This document shows positions 26,235 to 37,358 of a DNA stretch of 64,000 nucleotides, piece after piece. The notes under the pieces were generated by a model. It did not search any database and had not been told where the DNA came from. It saw only the letters and a program-made list of their open reading frames with translations. Position numbers and translations under genes: made by a program. Source of the DNA: Guptibacillus hwajinpoensis (GTDB lineage: Bacteria; Bacillota; Bacilli; Bacillales; Guptibacillaceae); assembly GCF_020171785.1 (NCBI RefSeq), contig NZ_JAIVAE010000011.1, forward strand, positions 99,346 through 163,345, given 5' to 3'. The stretch's first letter is position 1. The number at the start of each line of letters is the position of its first letter.

Positions 26235-26957
26235 ATGGAATGGTTATATGAGAACTGGTCAGGCGAGGAGCCGGAATTCAATCAGGATTCAGATACAAAA
26301 GGAGCATTGGAAGTTCTTAATTGGGCCTATCAAACTTATAAAGAAGACATCGTATATGCATGTAGTTTCGGTGTGGAAGGTATTGTTCTCATTGATTTGA
26401 TTTCTCATGTAAATGAGGAAGCTGAAATTGTTTTTTTAGACACCGGACTTCACTTTAAAGAAACGTATCAATTAATTGAGAAAGTAAAAGCAAGATATCC
26501 AAAGCTTAAGATAAAGATGAAGCAACCAGAAGAGTCTGTAGAAGAGCAAGCATTAAGTAAAGGGGAGGCACTTTGGGAGAAGGATCCAGGGCAATGCTGT
26601 AATTTACGAAAAATTGTTCCTTTACATGAAGAATTAGACGGCGTAAGTGCCTGGATATCGGGCTTAAGAAGAGAACAGTCGCCTCTAAGACAAAAAACGA
26701 ATTATTTAAATCGAGATAAAAAATTTCAGTCCATAAAAGTTTGCCCACTCATTCATTGGACGTGGAAAGAAATTTGGCGCTACGTCTACGAGAAGGATCT
26801 ACCATATAATCCCCTTCATGATCAAGGCTATCCGAGTATCGGCTGTGCCGTATGCACAGAAAGTGTTTTGAGTGGGAGCGATTCTAGAGCGGGAAGATGG
26901 GCAAGTCAGGAGAAAACAGAGTGCGGATTGCATCTTGATTCTGCATCAGGCCGATGA
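26235..26957 (+). CDS. cysH: Adenylylsulfate (APS/PAPS) reductase
   Basis: 240 residues from the ATG at 26235, 8 bases after AGGAGG. It reduces activated sulfate to sulfite with thioredoxin. The P-loop-like YACSFGVEG and [11 protein letters not shown] are at residues 45-80. The cluster cysteines typical of the APS-reducing, [4Fe-4S] type are present: CC in GQCCNLRK and CxxC in GCAVCTES; the catalytic Cys is in ECGLH at the C terminus. [10 protein letters not shown] binds substrate phosphate. It heads the operon and overlaps cysP by four bases. Confidence 0.94.
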   Translation: MEWLYENWSGEEPEFNQDSDTKGALEVLNWAYQTYKEDIVYACSFGVEGIVLIDLISHVNEEAEIVFLDTGLHFKETYQLIEKVKARYPKLKIKMKQPEESVEEQALSKGEALWEKDPGQCCNLRKIVPLHEELDGVSAWISGLRREQSPLRQKTNYLNRDKKFQSIKVCPLIHWTWKEIWRYVYEKDLPYNPLHDQGYPSIGCAVCTESVLSGSDSRAGRWASQEKTECGLHLDSASGR

Positions 26958-28018
26958 CGATTCTCGTCATTATAGTTGCGCTGTTCTTTGCAATGAATAT
27001 TGGAGCAAGTGGTGCAGCTGCCTCAATGGGTGTGGCTTATGGAGCTGGGGCCATTAAGAGAAGAGGAACTGCACTAGCATTATGTGCTTTAGGAATAGTA
27101 GCCGGGGCTGCTTTTGGTGGAGGAAATGTTATAAAAACGATGGGGAGTGGGATTATTCCCACCTCAGTACTAAATCTAAAAGTGATTTTAATAATATTCA
27201 TTTCAGCTACAACGGCACTTTTTCTAGCAAATTTAATGGGCATCCCTTTATCAACAAGCGAAGTGACTGTTGGCTCGGTTGTAGGGGTGGGCATTGCATA
27301 TCGTGCATTGTTTTTTTCAAATGTGATGGTCATTATGCTCCTGTGGATTATTATTCCGGTTATTGCTTTTGTGGCAGCCTTATTAGTGGGGAAGGTGTTG
27401 AATGCTTTCAAAAAGCGTTTAAACCTTACAACAAAATGGCAAAGATCGCTTACTGTTGTACTAATAGTTGCTGGATTTCTTGAAGCATTCTCTGCAGGAA
27501 TGAATAATGTAGCCAATGCAGTTGGTCCTTTAGTGGGAGCGGGAGTTCTTTCCCTTTCTCACGGTGCGTGGTTAGGAGGGGCATTTGTTGCTTTAGGTGC
27601 ACTTGTATTTGGAAGCCGCGTACTTGAAACAAATGGCTATCGCATTACACGGTTTTCGCTAGGTGAAGGGTGTGCGATATCGGGTACGAGCGCTGGGCTA
27701 GTAATCGGTGCTTCCTTGTTTGGCATTCCAGTACCACTTACTCAAATCACCACTTCTTCAATCATTGGAATAGGAACTGCAAAAGATGGTTTTCAGCTCT
27801 GGCAAAAAGATGTTATTACAAAAATGCTGAAGGTATGGGCCGTTTCACCAGTTTTTTCACTAGTTATTTCTTACAGTATGATTAAGCTTTTTCTAGAAAG
27901 TGACCTGTACACGTTAATCGCAATCGGAAGCGTTATTCTTGCAACGGTAGGATCAGGAAGTTTGATTCGATCAATTCGTACACAAAAAAGAACCTTACAA
28001 GAAAAAGAAAGTTTATAA
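26954..28018 (+). CDS. cysP: Sulfate permease, PiT family
   Basis: 354 residues, about ten hydrophobic segments, related to the inorganic phosphate transporter family, as CysP of B. subtilis. Repeat signatures are visible: [24 protein letters not shown] at residues about 15-35 and [17 protein letters not shown] near residue 182. The ATGA overlap with cysH and position before sat show that it imports sulfate for this pathway. A phosphate role is unlikely in this setting. Confidence 0.92.
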   Translation: MTILVIIVALFFAMNIGASGAAASMGVAYGAGAIKRRGTALALCALGIVAGAAFGGGNVIKTMGSGIIPTSVLNLKVILIIFISATTALFLANLMGIPLSTSEVTVGSVVGVGIAYRALFFSNVMVIMLLWIIIPVIAFVAALLVGKVLNAFKKRLNLTTKWQRSLTVVLIVAGFLEAFSAGMNNVANAVGPLVGAGVLSLSHGAWLGGAFVALGALVFGSRVLETNGYRITRFSLGEGCAISGTSAGLVIGASLFGIPVPLTQITTSSIIGIGTAKDGFQLWQKDVITKMLKVWAVSPVFSLVISYSMIKLFLESDLYTLIAIGSVILATVGSGSLIRSIRTQKRTLQEKESL

Positions 28019-28043
28019 TACATTTTATTTTGGAGGAATTATC

Positions 28044-29192
28044 ATGACAACAATTCAAGCACATGGTGGAAAACTAATCGATCGTTTTAACCCAGATAAA
28101 AAGATAGAAGGAATTCAAAAAGAAATAGAATTAGATAAAACCGCTTTAAGCGATCTGGAATTGATTGGAACTGGAGCATATAGTCCATTAACCGGTTTTC
28201 TTAATGAAAGTGATTACACATCAGTTGTTCATCATCTTAAATTAGAAAACGGTTTGCCATGGAGTATTCCCATTACGTTACCAGTAACCGATAAAGTCGC
28301 TAAGAAACTCTCTCTTGGCGATGAAGTGAAGCTTATAAGCGAAGGAACCGTATATGGTACTGTGACCGTTGAATCGATCTATCAACCAGATAAGGTAGTA
28401 GAAGCAAAACATGTTTATTTAACAGAGGATAAAGATCATCCGGGTGTCAAAAAAGTCTATGATCGACCTAATGTATACATTGGTGGACCTATTTCACTTA
28501 TTAAAAGAAGCGAAAAAGGTCAGTTCGATCGTTATCATTTTGATCCAGCTGAAACGAGAGCTTATTTTGAAGATCAAGGTTGGCAGACAGTGGTTGGATT
28601 TCAAACGAGAAACCCTGTTCATCGAGCCCATGAGTATATTCAAAAAACAGCTCTCGAAACAGTGGATGGGCTTTTCTTAAATCCACTGGTAGGTGAAACG
28701 AAATCAGATGACATTCCAGCAGAAATCCGCATGGAGAGCTACGAGGTTTTGCTTGAAAATTACTATCCTGCTGATCGTGTTCATCTTGGAGTCTTCCCGG
28801 CTGCGATGCGCTATGCAGGGCCTAGAGAGGCAATCTTCCATGCGATTGTTCGGAAGAATTTCGGGTGCTCACATTTTATTGTTGGCAGAGACCATGCTGG
28901 TGTAGGTAATTATTATGGCACGTATGACGCCCAGAAAATTTTCAGTCGATTTACAAGTGAAGAATTAGGGATCACTCCGCTCTTTTTTGAACATAGTTTC
29001 TATTGCAAGAAGTGCGATAGCATGGCTTCAGCGAAGACGTGTCCTCATGGGAAGGAACACCACGTCATTTTATCAGGTACGAAAGTACGGGCGCTTTTAC
29101 GAAATGGCGAGCAACCTCCTGCAACGTTCAGTCGTCCTGAGGTAGTTGAGATTCTTATTAAAGGAATGAGCAAAAATGCGGTTAAAGCATAA
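28044..29192 (+). CDS. sat: Sulfate adenylyltransferase (ATP sulfurylase)
   Basis: 382 residues, full length of the monofunctional bacterial enzyme. It forms APS from ATP and sulfate. The ATP-binding [15 protein letters not shown] motif is near residue 193, and [13 protein letters not shown] near residue 281. A C-terminal [16 protein letters not shown] zinc-like site is present, as in Bacillus Sat. GGAGGAAT precedes the ATG. Co-transcribed with cysP and cysC. Confidence 0.96.
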   Translation: MTTIQAHGGKLIDRFNPDKKIEGIQKEIELDKTALSDLELIGTGAYSPLTGFLNESDYTSVVHHLKLENGLPWSIPITLPVTDKVAKKLSLGDEVKLISEGTVYGTVTVESIYQPDKVVEAKHVYLTEDKDHPGVKKVYDRPNVYIGGPISLIKRSEKGQFDRYHFDPAETRAYFEDQGWQTVVGFQTRNPVHRAHEYIQKTALETVDGLFLNPLVGETKSDDIPAEIRMESYEVLLENYYPADRVHLGVFPAAMRYAGPREAIFHAIVRKNFGCSHFIVGRDHAGVGNYYGTYDAQKIFSRFTSEELGITPLFFEHSFYCKKCDSMASAKTCPHGKEHHVILSGTKVRALLRNGEQPPATFSRPEVVEILIKGMSKNAVKA

Positions 29193-29206
29193 GGAGGAGA
29201 TTCGTC

Positions 29207-29812
29207 ATGACAGTAAACAATAATTTAACGTGGCACGATACAGTAGTAACAAAGGAAATGAGACAGAAGAGAAACCAGCACAAAAGTGCTGTTCTCTTCT
29301 TTACAGGGTTGTCAGGGTCGGGGAAATCTACATTAGCGAATGACGTATCACGAAAGCTCCATGAATTAAACGTTCAAAGCTATGTGCTTGACGGAGATAA
29401 TATTAGACAGGGATTAAACAAAGACCTTGGTTTCAAAGAAGAAGATCGTAAGGAGAACATAAGGCGTATTGGAGAGGTATCAAAGCTCCTCGTAGATAGC
29501 GGTCAATTTGCGATTACTGCGTTTATTTCTCCTTATCAAAGTGATCGACAAGTTGTGCGAGAACTCCTTTTGAAGGATGAGTTTATTGAAGTGTATGTAA
29601 AGTGTCCTTTAAATGAGTGTGAGCTCCGAGATCCTAAAGGGTTATATAAAAAAGCTCGTAGTGGAGAAATCCCTCACTTTACTGGGGTGTCCTCTCCCTA
29701 TGAAGAACCCGTTAACCCTGAATTGATCGTTGATACGTACAATGAAACAAGAGAGAGGTGCGCAGAAATCGTTCTTTCTTATCTAGTAGATCATCAGTTA
29801 ATCACAACATGA
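29207..29812 (+). CDS. cysC: Adenylylsulfate kinase
   Basis: 201 residues. It phosphorylates APS to PAPS. Walker A TGLSGSGKST is near residue 34; DGDNIRQGLNKDLGF and AFISPYQSDRQ are conserved substrate-binding motifs, and KARSGEIPHFTGVSSPYE forms the lid. AAGGAGGAG lies 8 bases before the ATG, 14 bases after sat. Since CysH has the Fe-S cysteines of an APS reductase, the PAPS made here may not be essential for sulfite formation. Confidence 0.95.
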   Translation: MTVNNNLTWHDTVVTKEMRQKRNQHKSAVLFFTGLSGSGKSTLANDVSRKLHELNVQSYVLDGDNIRQGLNKDLGFKEEDRKENIRRIGEVSKLLVDSGQFAITAFISPYQSDRQVVRELLLKDEFIEVYVKCPLNECELRDPKGLYKKARSGEIPHFTGVSSPYEEPVNPELIVDTYNETRERCAEIVLSYLVDHQLITT

Positions 29813-29867
29813 GTATCCAATAAACAGTTGGGTTTATTGAAATAAATCATATAGAGGAGGAAATGAA

Positions 29868-30653
29868 ATGGGGAAAGTTTTCCTAGTTGGAGCAGGGCCA
29901 GGTGACATTGATTTAATTACAGTAAAAGGTGTGAAATGCATTGAGCAAGCAGATGTCATCCTTTATGATCGACTCATTAACAAAGAACTATTAGAGTATG
30001 CCAAAGAAGGCGTTGAGCTAATCTATTGCGGCAAGCTACCAGACTACCATACTTTAAAACAGGAAACCATTAATCGTTTTCTCGTAAAACATGCGCTAAA
30101 AGGAAAGATTGTGACAAGATTAAAAGGTGGTGATCCTTTTGTATACGGTCGAGGAGGAGAAGAAGCTGAAGCTCTTTCGAACCATGGGATTCCGTTTGAA
30201 ATTGTACCTGGTATTACTTCCGGGATAGCTGCACCTGCCTATGCTGGCATACCGGTGACACATCGCGATTTAAGTTCAACATTTGCGTTTGTAACAGGAC
30301 ATCGTAAAGATGGTGAAGAGGAAGAATTACGCTGGGAAAGTCTTGCAAAGGGAATCGATACCCTTGCCATTTATATGGGAGTGAAAAACTTACCGTATAT
30401 ATGCTCAATGCTTCGTAAGTATGGCAAGAAGAAAGAGACACCGGTTGCCCTCGTCCATTGGGGTACAACTCATACTCAACAAACAGTTACAGGAACTCTT
30501 GAAACAATTACAGACGATGTGAGAAAGGCAGATATTCAAAATCCGAGTATGATTATAGTAGGGGAAGTTGTGAACTTAAGGGCGAAGTTAAACTGGTTTG
30601 AAAAAATGTCGCTAGATAAACAAACCACGAAGACTGTCGTAAGTGCATTATAG
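29868..30653 (+). CDS. sumT: Uroporphyrinogen-III C-methyltransferase
   Basis: 261 residues. It uses two SAM to methylate uroporphyrinogen III to precorrin-2, the first step to siroheme. Motifs: VGAGPGDIDLITVKG at the N terminus, RLKGGDPFVYGRGGEEAE near residue 87, VPGITSGIAAPAYAGIPVTHR near residue 115. In B. subtilis the homologue is ylnD in the cysH operon. Siroheme is the cofactor of sulfite reductase, explaining its place. It is followed by sirB and sirC. Confidence 0.94.
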   Translation: MGKVFLVGAGPGDIDLITVKGVKCIEQADVILYDRLINKELLEYAKEGVELIYCGKLPDYHTLKQETINRFLVKHALKGKIVTRLKGGDPFVYGRGGEEAEALSNHGIPFEIVPGITSGIAAPAYAGIPVTHRDLSSTFAFVTGHRKDGEEEELRWESLAKGIDTLAIYMGVKNLPYICSMLRKYGKKKETPVALVHWGTTHTQQTVTGTLETITDDVRKADIQNPSMIIVGEVVNLRAKLNWFEKMSLDKQTTKTVVSAL

Positions 30654-30666
30654 GAGGTGAATGAAA

Positions 30667-31410
30667 GTGAAAGCTGTTCTCTATATTTGTCACGGTAGCC
30701 GTGTAAAAGAGGGAAGAAATCAAGCTTTAGAATTCGTTAATAAATGTAAAGAAGAACTTTCGTACCCAATTCAAGAAACTTGTTTTCTTGAGCTTTCAGA
30801 GCCTGATATTTTCGGAGGCATCACTGCTTGCGTCAAAAAAGGTGCGCTCGAAATTGTAGTCATACCGGTTTTGTTACTTGCTGCTACTCATGTGAAGAAA
30901 GATATTCCGAATGAAGTAGAGCGTGTCTCTAAACAATTCCCGTGGGTAACTTTTCACATAGGTCGTCCACTCGGTATTCATGATAAGTTGATCTCTGTCA
31001 TTGAAGAAAGAGTAATGGAAATGAATGTCTCCCCTCGAAAGGATGCTAGTGCGCTTCTCGTGGGGAGGGGAAGTAGTGACCCTGATACCCTAAGCGATTT
31101 AGATCAAATCGCAAATCGAATACTTGAGAAGATACCGTTTCAAAAAGTGTCTGTGTGCTATCTTGCAGCAGCGAACCCAACTTTTGATGAGGGGATTAAA
31201 CAGGCCCAATTAGGCAACAATAGTCAGGTTTTTGTCATTCCTTACCTTCTATTTACAGGTATATTAATGAAAGAAATGGAACAAAAAATAAGCAGTCTAG
31301 AAAAAGGTGGTCCAGATTTTTATCTTTGTCACTATCTTGGCTACCACAAATTATTGATAGATGTATTGAAAGAAAGGGTTGTAGAAGCATTTGAGGGAGG
31401 AAGCGGATGA
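30667..31410 (+). CDS. sirB: Sirohydrochlorin ferrochelatase (YlnE/SirB)
   Basis: 247 residues if the GTG at 30667 is used; AGGAGG at 30652-30657 is 9 bases away from it, but only 3 bases from the alternative ATG at 30661. It inserts iron into sirohydrochlorin. Two CbiX-type halves are present: ICHGSRVKEGR with the metal-binding His near the start, VVIPVLLLAATHVKKDIP, and in the second half LVGRGSSDPD and VIPYLLFTGILM. The His of the second half is not conserved (GRGSS), as expected when only one half is catalytic. Confidence 0.92.
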   Translation: MKAVLYICHGSRVKEGRNQALEFVNKCKEELSYPIQETCFLELSEPDIFGGITACVKKGALEIVVIPVLLLAATHVKKDIPNEVERVSKQFPWVTFHIGRPLGIHDKLISVIEERVMEMNVSPRKDASALLVGRGSSDPDTLSDLDQIANRILEKIPFQKVSVCYLAAANPTFDEGIKQAQLGNNSQVFVIPYLLFTGILMKEMEQKISSLEKGGPDFYLCHYLGYHKLLIDVLKERVVEAFEGGSG

Positions 31411-31988
31411 GCGAGTATCCTGTTTCTCTAAACTTGACAGAAAAAAGAATCGTTATAGTTGGCGGAGGTCGTATCGCACTGAGAAAGCTTAAAGGTTTAC
31501 TTGGGTGCGGTGCTATTCTTACAGTGGTTAGTCCTGAAATTAATGAAGAGATCAAAAATCTTGTGGATTTTGACTCTATCACTTTCGTTGAACGAGAAGT
31601 TAAAGGAAGTGATTTACAAGACGCATTTTTGATTATTGTAGCGACAAACTCGTTTGAAGTGAATGAATTTGTCATTAATCAAGCAGGAGATCATCAGCTA
31701 GTCAATGCTTCTCACCAGGCTGATCGAGGAAATGTGTCTTTACCTGCTACGCTTAAGCGAGGGAGACTAATTATTTCTGTTTTTACAGGTGGAGCGAGTC
31801 CTCTGCTCGCAAGAAAAATCCGAGATGATCTCTCTTCTAAGTATGATGAGTCATATAGCAAACGTTTGGAGTATTTATATGAAAAGCGGTTGGCCATAAA
31901 GAGCGAAAACATAAGCGAAATTGAAAAGAAGAACGAATTGGAAAAAGTTATGAATCATGCATTAACCGAACCACTTGAAATTGATTAG
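31407..31988 (+). CDS. sirC: Precorrin-2 dehydrogenase (YlnF/SirC)
   Basis: 193 residues. NAD-dependent oxidation of precorrin-2 to sirohydrochlorin. The Rossmann motif IVGGGRIALRKLKGLL is near residue 17, and ASHQADRGNVSLPATLKRGRLIISVFTGGASP around residues 105-135 is characteristic. It overlaps sirB by four bases. It lacks the ferrochelatase and methyltransferase domains of CysG; those are the two upstream genes. Confidence 0.94.
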   Translation: MSEYPVSLNLTEKRIVIVGGGRIALRKLKGLLGCGAILTVVSPEINEEIKNLVDFDSITFVEREVKGSDLQDAFLIIVATNSFEVNEFVINQAGDHQLVNASHQADRGNVSLPATLKRGRLIISVFTGGASPLLARKIRDDLSSKYDESYSKRLEYLYEKRLAIKSENISEIEKKNELEKVMNHALTEPLEID

Positions 31989-32042
31989 TCTAGACTTTTA
32001 CATAAATGGTGTGTCAGGATGGTATTAATCATGTAATAAGAC

Positions 32043-32074
32043 ATAAAAAGAGGAGCCCAGGCTCCTCTTTTTAC
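32043..32074. terminator. Bidirectional terminator joining the two sulfur operons
   Basis: AAAAAGAGGAGCC / GGCTCCTCTTTTT stem with a two-base loop; transcription of sirC and metH converges on it. Confidence 0.93.
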
Positions 32075-32077
32075 GTC

Positions 32078-35000
32078 TTATAAAACATTAAAGTATCTTC
32101 CTTCAGGGTGCGCGAAAACCATCGCAGTAACAGATGCTTCTGGTTCCATCATACACCCATCTGTTAGTTCTACACCAATATCTTCAGGCTGGATAAGTTT
32201 AAAAAGTTTTTTCTGGTCGTCTAGCTCAGGGCAAGCGGGGTAGCCAAAGGAAAAGCGCTGTCCCTGGTATTTAGCTGAAAAGCGATTTTGCATTGTAAAA
32301 TCCGTTGGATCAGGAAAGCCCCATTTATCACGCATCAATTGATGAACGTGTTCGGCTAGACCTTCAGCTGTTTCAAGCGCAAGGGCTTGTAAAGCGTGAC
32401 TTTCCAGATAATTCCCATGATTTTTCAACGCTACTGAACGTTCTCGAATGCCTCTTCCAGCTGTAACCGCAAAAAATCCAACGTAGTCCATCTCGCCACT
32501 AGATACGGAACGAAGGTAGTCGGCAAGACACAAGAAAGGTTCTTTTTGTTGACGAGGAAATGAAAAGCGTTCAATGATCGTCTGATGATCATGAGGAGAG
32601 TAAATGATGACGTCATTTCCAACAGATTGTGCTGGGAAGAACTGATATTTTGCTGAAGGTTGTATCCAACTTTCAGTTTTGGCTCGTGTTAAAAGCTGAT
32701 CCACCACTTCTTTTAAATGAACGGCTTTGTCGTTTTTTTCTGCAAGTAATCTTGATACTTTTCCTTTAAGGCCGAGATGATGACCGATTAGCATTTGCAT
32801 GTTGATGTATGGTTCGATATGTGCAATCGAGTGGTTTCTTAATATATGAGGTTCTAAATCATAAGGTTGATAAACGCGTACATCAGTCGATACAGTAGAA
32901 ACTGGTTTAATGGCAACCGCTGTTCCACCGTTTGAAATCGGTTTTGGTTGCAACTCAGAAGAAGCTTTTTTGATCGCATGTTCTTCTACAAGTTTTCTTT
33001 TATCTTCTTCGTTACTTAACTGATTTGAAAGGGCTAATCCTTCCATAGCGTCTTTTGCATAGAAAACAGGTCCGTCATATTCAGCTGAAATTTTATTGTC
33101 AGTAAATTTTCGCGATAAGGCGGCACCACCTACCATAATGGGTATTGAAATTTTAGCTTGCTTCATATCTTGAGCAGTCAATACCATTTGCTGAGCAGAT
33201 TTAACAAGTAGTCCAGAAAGACCGACAAAGTCTGGCTGGTGGTCTTGAACCTGTTTAATGAGGTCTGGTGGAGTAACCTTAATGCCAAGATCAACAACTT
33301 CAAAACCATTATTACTTAAAATAATTTCAACAAGGTTCTTGCCAATGTCGTGCACGTCACCTTTTACAGTCGCTAAAAGTACTTTTCCTTTAGAACTAGA
33401 AGAATCTTCTTTTTCCATATGAGGTTCAAGGAAAGCGACAGAGGCCTTCATGACTTCTGCGCTTTGGAGTACCTCTGCAACAATTAATTGATTATCATTA
33501 AATAACTTTCCAACCTCTGCCATTCCTTTCATTAGAGGACCATTAATGATTTGAAGCGGCGAATGATATTCAATTAAGGCTTTTTCTAAATCTGGTAGAA
33601 GTCCTTCTTTTGTGCCTTCGACGACATATAAAGCTAGACGTTCTTGCAGTGTGAGTGTGGAAGTTTGCACTTTACTTTCTTTCTTTTTACCTCGATAGAA
33701 TGCAGTGAAATCTGCTAATGTCTGATCATTTGTTTGAAAAAGGAGGTCGTCGGCAAGCTGGATTTCTTTCTCAGAAATAGAAGCGTATCTTTCTAGCTTT
33801 TCAGTGTTTACGATCGCATAATCTAATCCGGCTTTTGTACAGTGATACAAGTAGGCAGCGTTTAGTACTTCTCTCCCTACTGGAGGAAGACCAAAAGAGA
33901 CGTTACTTATCCCGAGAATTGTCTGACATTCTGGCAATTGCGATTTAATGAGTCTAATCCCCTCGATGGTTTCGGAAGCTGAGCCAATGTATTGTTCATC
34001 ACCAGTACCGATTGGGAAAACAAGAGGGTCAAAAATAATATCAGATGCGTTAAGTCCGTATTTTGTAACAAGTAAGTCATGTGAGCGTTTTGCGATTTCA
34101 AGCTTGCGTTCTGCTGTAACCGCCATGCCGGTTTCGTCAATTGTGCCAACAACAATGGCAGCGCCGTACTTATGAATGAGTGGAACGACAGCTTCAAAAC
34201 GTTCTTCGCCGTCTTCAAGGTTAATGGAATTAATGATCGCTTTCCCTTGTGAATAAGAGAGGGCCTTTTCAATAACCGCATCGTCTGTAGAATCGATGAT
34301 AAGAGGGGTTTTAACCTTATTTACAACATATTTCATAAAATTCTCTACATCTCTAAGTTCATCACTGTCTGGGTTTGCCAGGCAAATGTCGATCACCTGT
34401 GCACCTTTTTTTACTTGTGAACGCGCAATTTCAGATGCTTCTTCAAATTTCTCCTCTGCTATAAGACGTTTGAACTTACGCGATCCAATGACATTTGTTC
34501 GTTCTCCAACGAGTACAGGTCTAGTGCTATCATCGTATATAAATGGTTCAATTCCAGAAACAGCGTGAGGATGACTCACAGGAGCTTTTCTCGGGTGTAG
34601 TCCTTTTATAGCTTCTGAAATGGCTTTTATATGAGCAGGAGTTGTTCCGCAACAGCCACCGACAACGTTAAGCCAACCTTTTTCTACAAATCCTTGAATT
34701 TTAGCTGCTAAGCTTTCAGGCGTTTCGTGATAATTTCCTTCTTCGTCAGGAAGACCCGCATTGGGATAGCAGCTTACTGAAGTTGTGGCAAGATCAGAAA
34801 GGGAGCGGAGGTGATCTCTCATAAACTCTGGTCCTGTTGCGCAATTTAGTCCAACGACTGCTGGATTCATATGTTCAAGCGATAAATAAAATGCCTCAAT
34901 ACTCTGACCAGCGAGTGTTGTGCCCATCGGTTCAATAGTCCCCGAGATCATTAAAGGAACGGTCATTTCTAATTCTTGAAATGCTCTCGAAATACCAATA

Positions 35001-35521
35001 TAAGCAGCTTTTACGTTAAGCATGTCCTGACTGGTTTCAATTAATAGAAGATCCACGCCTCCGTTAAGTAAGCCTCTAGCCTGAATGGCATATGAGTTAG
35101 AAAGTGATTCAAAAGTCGTTCCGCCCGTGACGGATAATGTTTTGGTAGTTGGTCCCATGGCGCCTGCAACAAAACGTGGTTTATTCTGCGTAGTTAATTT
35201 AGCAGCAGCCTCCTTTGCAAGCCTTGCAGAGGTGTAGTTTAGCTTTTCTGCAAGATGACCGAGATCATATTCATCTAAGACAAGATCTGTGGCTCCAAAG
35301 GTGTTCGTTTCAATAATATCTGCTCCGCTAGCTAAGTACTCTTCATGGATAGAGGAGATAAGCTCTGGCCTAGTTAAGGATAAGTACTCATTACAGCCTT
35401 CATATTCTTCACCACCAAAATCAGTAGCTGTCAGATTAGCCTGTTGAATCATTGTTCCCATAGCTCCATCAAGAACAAGGATTCTTTTCGTAAGTAGATC
35501 TTCAAATGAGGTGTAGGCCAT
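32078..35521 (-). CDS. metH: Cobalamin-dependent methionine synthase
   Basis: 1147 residues from the ATG at 35521 (AAAGGAAG upstream). It transfers a methyl from 5-methyl-THF to homocysteine via cobalamin. Domains in order: homocysteine-binding barrel (about 1-310) with zinc motif GGCCGTTP; pterin-binding barrel (about 325-600); cobalamin cap and B12 domain with [11 protein letters not shown], where the His ligates cobalt (about 690); C-terminal AdoMet reactivation domain (about 880-1147) with [17 protein letters not shown] sequence. The start overlaps the upstream gene by 20 bases. The gene shows the cell needs cobalamin from outside or from genes not seen here; B. subtilis has MetE instead. 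Confidence 0.95.
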   Translation of the reverse strand: MAYTSFEDLLTKRILVLDGAMGTMIQQANLTATDFGGEEYEGCNEYLSLTRPELISSIHEEYLASGADIIETNTFGATDLVLDEYDLGHLAEKLNYTSARLAKEAAAKLTTQNKPRFVAGAMGPTTKTLSVTGGTTFESLSNSYAIQARGLLNGGVDLLLIETSQDMLNVKAAYIGISRAFQELEMTVPLMISGTIEPMGTTLAGQSIEAFYLSLEHMNPAVVGLNCATGPEFMRDHLRSLSDLATTSVSCYPNAGLPDEEGNYHETPESLAAKIQGFVEKGWLNVVGGCCGTTPAHIKAISEAIKGLHPRKAPVSHPHAVSGIEPFIYDDSTRPVLVGERTNVIGSRKFKRLIAEEKFEEASEIARSQVKKGAQVIDICLANPDSDELRDVENFMKYVVNKVKTPLIIDSTDDAVIEKALSYSQGKAIINSINLEDGEERFEAVVPLIHKYGAAIVVGTIDETGMAVTAERKLEIAKRSHDLLVTKYGLNASDIIFDPLVFPIGTGDEQYIGSASETIEGIRLIKSQLPECQTILGISNVSFGLPPVGREVLNAAYLYHCTKAGLDYAIVNTEKLERYASISEKEIQLADDLLFQTNDQTLADFTAFYRGKKKESKVQTSTLTLQERLALYVVEGTKEGLLPDLEKALIEYHSPLQIINGPLMKGMAEVGKLFNDNQLIVAEVLQSAEVMKASVAFLEPHMEKEDSSSSKGKVLLATVKGDVHDIGKNLVEIILSNNGFEVVDLGIKVTPPDLIKQVQDHQPDFVGLSGLLVKSAQQMVLTAQDMKQAKISIPIMVGGAALSRKFTDNKISAEYDGPVFYAKDAMEGLALSNQLSNEEDKRKLVEEHAIKKASSELQPKPISNGGTAVAIKPVSTVSTDVRVYQPYDLEPHILRNHSIAHIEPYINMQMLIGHHLGLKGKVSRLLAEKNDKAVHLKEVVDQLLTRAKTESWIQPSAKYQFFPAQSVGNDVIIYSPHDHQTIIERFSFPRQQKEPFLCLADYLRSVSSGEMDYVGFFAVTAGRGIRERSVALKNHGNYLESHALQALALETAEGLAEHVHQLMRDKWGFPDPTDFTMQNRFSAKYQGQRFSFGYPACPELDDQKKLFKLIQPEDIGVELTDGCMMEPEASVTAMVFAHPEGRYFNVL

Positions 35522-37358
35522 TTCGGTTCTTCCTTTCTTCTTCAAGGCGAGTTTTCTCGTTAATGTATCGCGTTAATTCTACGGTTAATTCATAATGTAA
35601 GAAGGGGGTGATTAAATAAATTCCATTAAACAAATCATAAGCAGCATCAATTAGCGACTTCGCAATTGCAAGCCCTGCTTCAATTGATTGCGTTGAATCT
35701 TTAGCGTGTAACATATGATTGCGTATGGAATCGGATAGTTTAATTCCCGGTACTTCATTATGGAGAAATTCAGCATTTCGGTAGCTTGTAAGTGGCATGA
35801 TCCCAATGTAAATGGGACAAGTTAAATGTTTCGTCGCTTCATAGACTTCTAGTAACTGTTCTTCACTGTAAATGGGCTGACTGATAAAATAATCCGCTCC
35901 ACACTGCTGTTTTTTTTCAAGTCGTTCGACAGCGCGATCTAGATGGCGTACATTCGGATTAAAGGCGGCTGCTATTGAAAATGAAGTTTTAACTCCAAGT
36001 GATTTACCAGAATAAGAACGTCCTTGATTAAATTGTTTCATTAAACGAATTAGGTCAAATGATGAGACGTCGTAAACCGAAGTAGCGCCAGGGAAATCGC
36101 CGATTTTAGTAGGGTCGCCTGTTACGGCAAGAACTTGATTAATTCCAAGTGTATGAAGCCCCATTAAATGGGATTGTAAGCCAATTAAATTCCGATCACG
36201 ACAGGCAACATGAACAAGTGGTCGAACGTTATGCTGTGCTTTAATCGTAGAAGCCATGGCGGTATTGCAAATTCGCGGTGAGGCAAGAGAGTTATCAGCC
36301 AGCGTAATCGCATCAACGCCAACTTCTTGTAGCGCTTTTGTTCCCTCAAGATATTTATCAATCGATAATTTCTTTGGAGGGTCGAGCTCAACGATAACAG
36401 ATCGCTGTTTTCTTGCTATTTCATGTAAGTGAGGGAGCCTTTCTTCCTCAAAATCGATGATCCCAGCCTCTTTTTCGTTAACGGTTACTTCTTTCGTTGT
36501 AATAGGTTTTAAACCCTTTAGTGCATTAGCTGCAGCAGCTATATGCTCAGGAGTTGTTCCACAACAACCACCAATAAGTCTAACGCCTTGTTGACGTAGG
36601 GCTTCTGCGCTTTGTTTGAAATAGTCTGGCGCGGTAGGATAAACAAGACGTCCCTCTTCATAATCAGGTAAACTAGCGTTAGGATAGGCAGAAAGAAAAC
36701 GACCTGAGAGAGGCACTTGTTCTAATGATTGAATCATATGATAAGGGCCAAGTCTGCAGTTAACGCCTATTACATCCGCTCCTGCATTCTCAATCTGTTC
36801 TAAGGCAGCAATAAGAGAAGTGCCATCTTGCAAAATGCCTGGCTCATGCATGGAAACTTGTGCAATTAAAGGCAAGTCCGTTTCCTTTCGAGCTATTTTA
36901 AGTACGGTTATGATCTCTTCTAGATCGTAATACGTTTCCAATAAAAGACCATCGACTCCTTCTAATAGAAGGCAATAGAGCTGTTCTCTAAAGCTACGCT
37001 TAATTTCATCAAGGGGCGTCGACCGTGTATTGATTCCTCGTATTCCTCCTATTGTCCCAAGAACGTAAGTAGAGTCTGTCGCAGCCTTACGAGCGAGTTT
37101 AACGCCTTCCTTATTGATCTCTTTTACTAGATCTTCAAGTCCATATCGTGATAGCTTGCTATAGTTCGCGCCGTACGTATTGGTTTGAATCACATCTGAG
37201 CCGGCATGAACATAAGCTTGGTGAACATTTAATACTTGATCCGGATGTGAAAGATTCAGCGCTTCAAAACATTGGTCGATGCCGTATGAATAAAGAAGGG
37301 TCCCCATCGCACCGTCACCAATCAAAATTTTGTGCTCGAGATCTTCAAGTAAGCTCAT
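35502..37358 (-). CDS. yitJ: Bifunctional homocysteine S-methyltransferase / 5,10-methylene-THF reductase (YitJ)
   Basis: 618 residues in two domains. The N-terminal barrel (about 1-290) is a homocysteine methyltransferase with the [11 protein letters not shown] zinc motif near residue 265. The C-terminal barrel (about 310-590) is a MetF-type reductase, with [18 protein letters not shown] and [15 protein letters not shown]. It makes 5-methyl-THF, the substrate of MetH, which is encoded directly downstream with overlapping ends. The start overlaps the metC stop by four bases. B. subtilis YitJ has the same fusion and is an S-box gene. Confidence 0.94.
   Translation of the reverse strand: MSLLEDLEHKILIGDGAMGTLLYSYGIDQCFEALNLSHPDQVLNVHQAYVHAGSDVIQTNTYGANYSKLSRYGLEDLVKEINKEGVKLARKAATDSTYVLGTIGGIRGINTRSTPLDEIKRSFREQLYCLLLEGVDGLLLETYYDLEEIITVLKIARKETDLPLIAQVSMHEPGILQDGTSLIAALEQIENAGADVIGVNCRLGPYHMIQSLEQVPLSGRFLSAYPNASLPDYEEGRLVYPTAPDYFKQSAEALRQQGVRLIGGCCGTTPEHIAAAANALKGLKPITTKEVTVNEKEAGIIDFEEERLPHLHEIARKQRSVIVELDPPKKLSIDKYLEGTKALQEVGVDAITLADNSLASPRICNTAMASTIKAQHNVRPLVHVACRDRNLIGLQSHLMGLHTLGINQVLAVTGDPTKIGDFPGATSVYDVSSFDLIRLMKQFNQGRSYSGKSLGVKTSFSIAAAFNPNVRHLDRAVERLEKKQQCGADYFISQPIYSEEQLLEVYEATKHLTCPIYIGIMPLTSYRNAEFLHNEVPGIKLSDSIRNHMLHAKDSTQSIEAGLAIAKSLIDAAYDLFNGIYLITPFLHYELTVELTRYINEKTRLEEERKNRNGLHLI

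Noticed and set aside
27037..27516. Long antisense frame opposite cysP
   Set aside because: Reflects codon composition of a hydrophobic gene; no start context, and cysP itself is clear.
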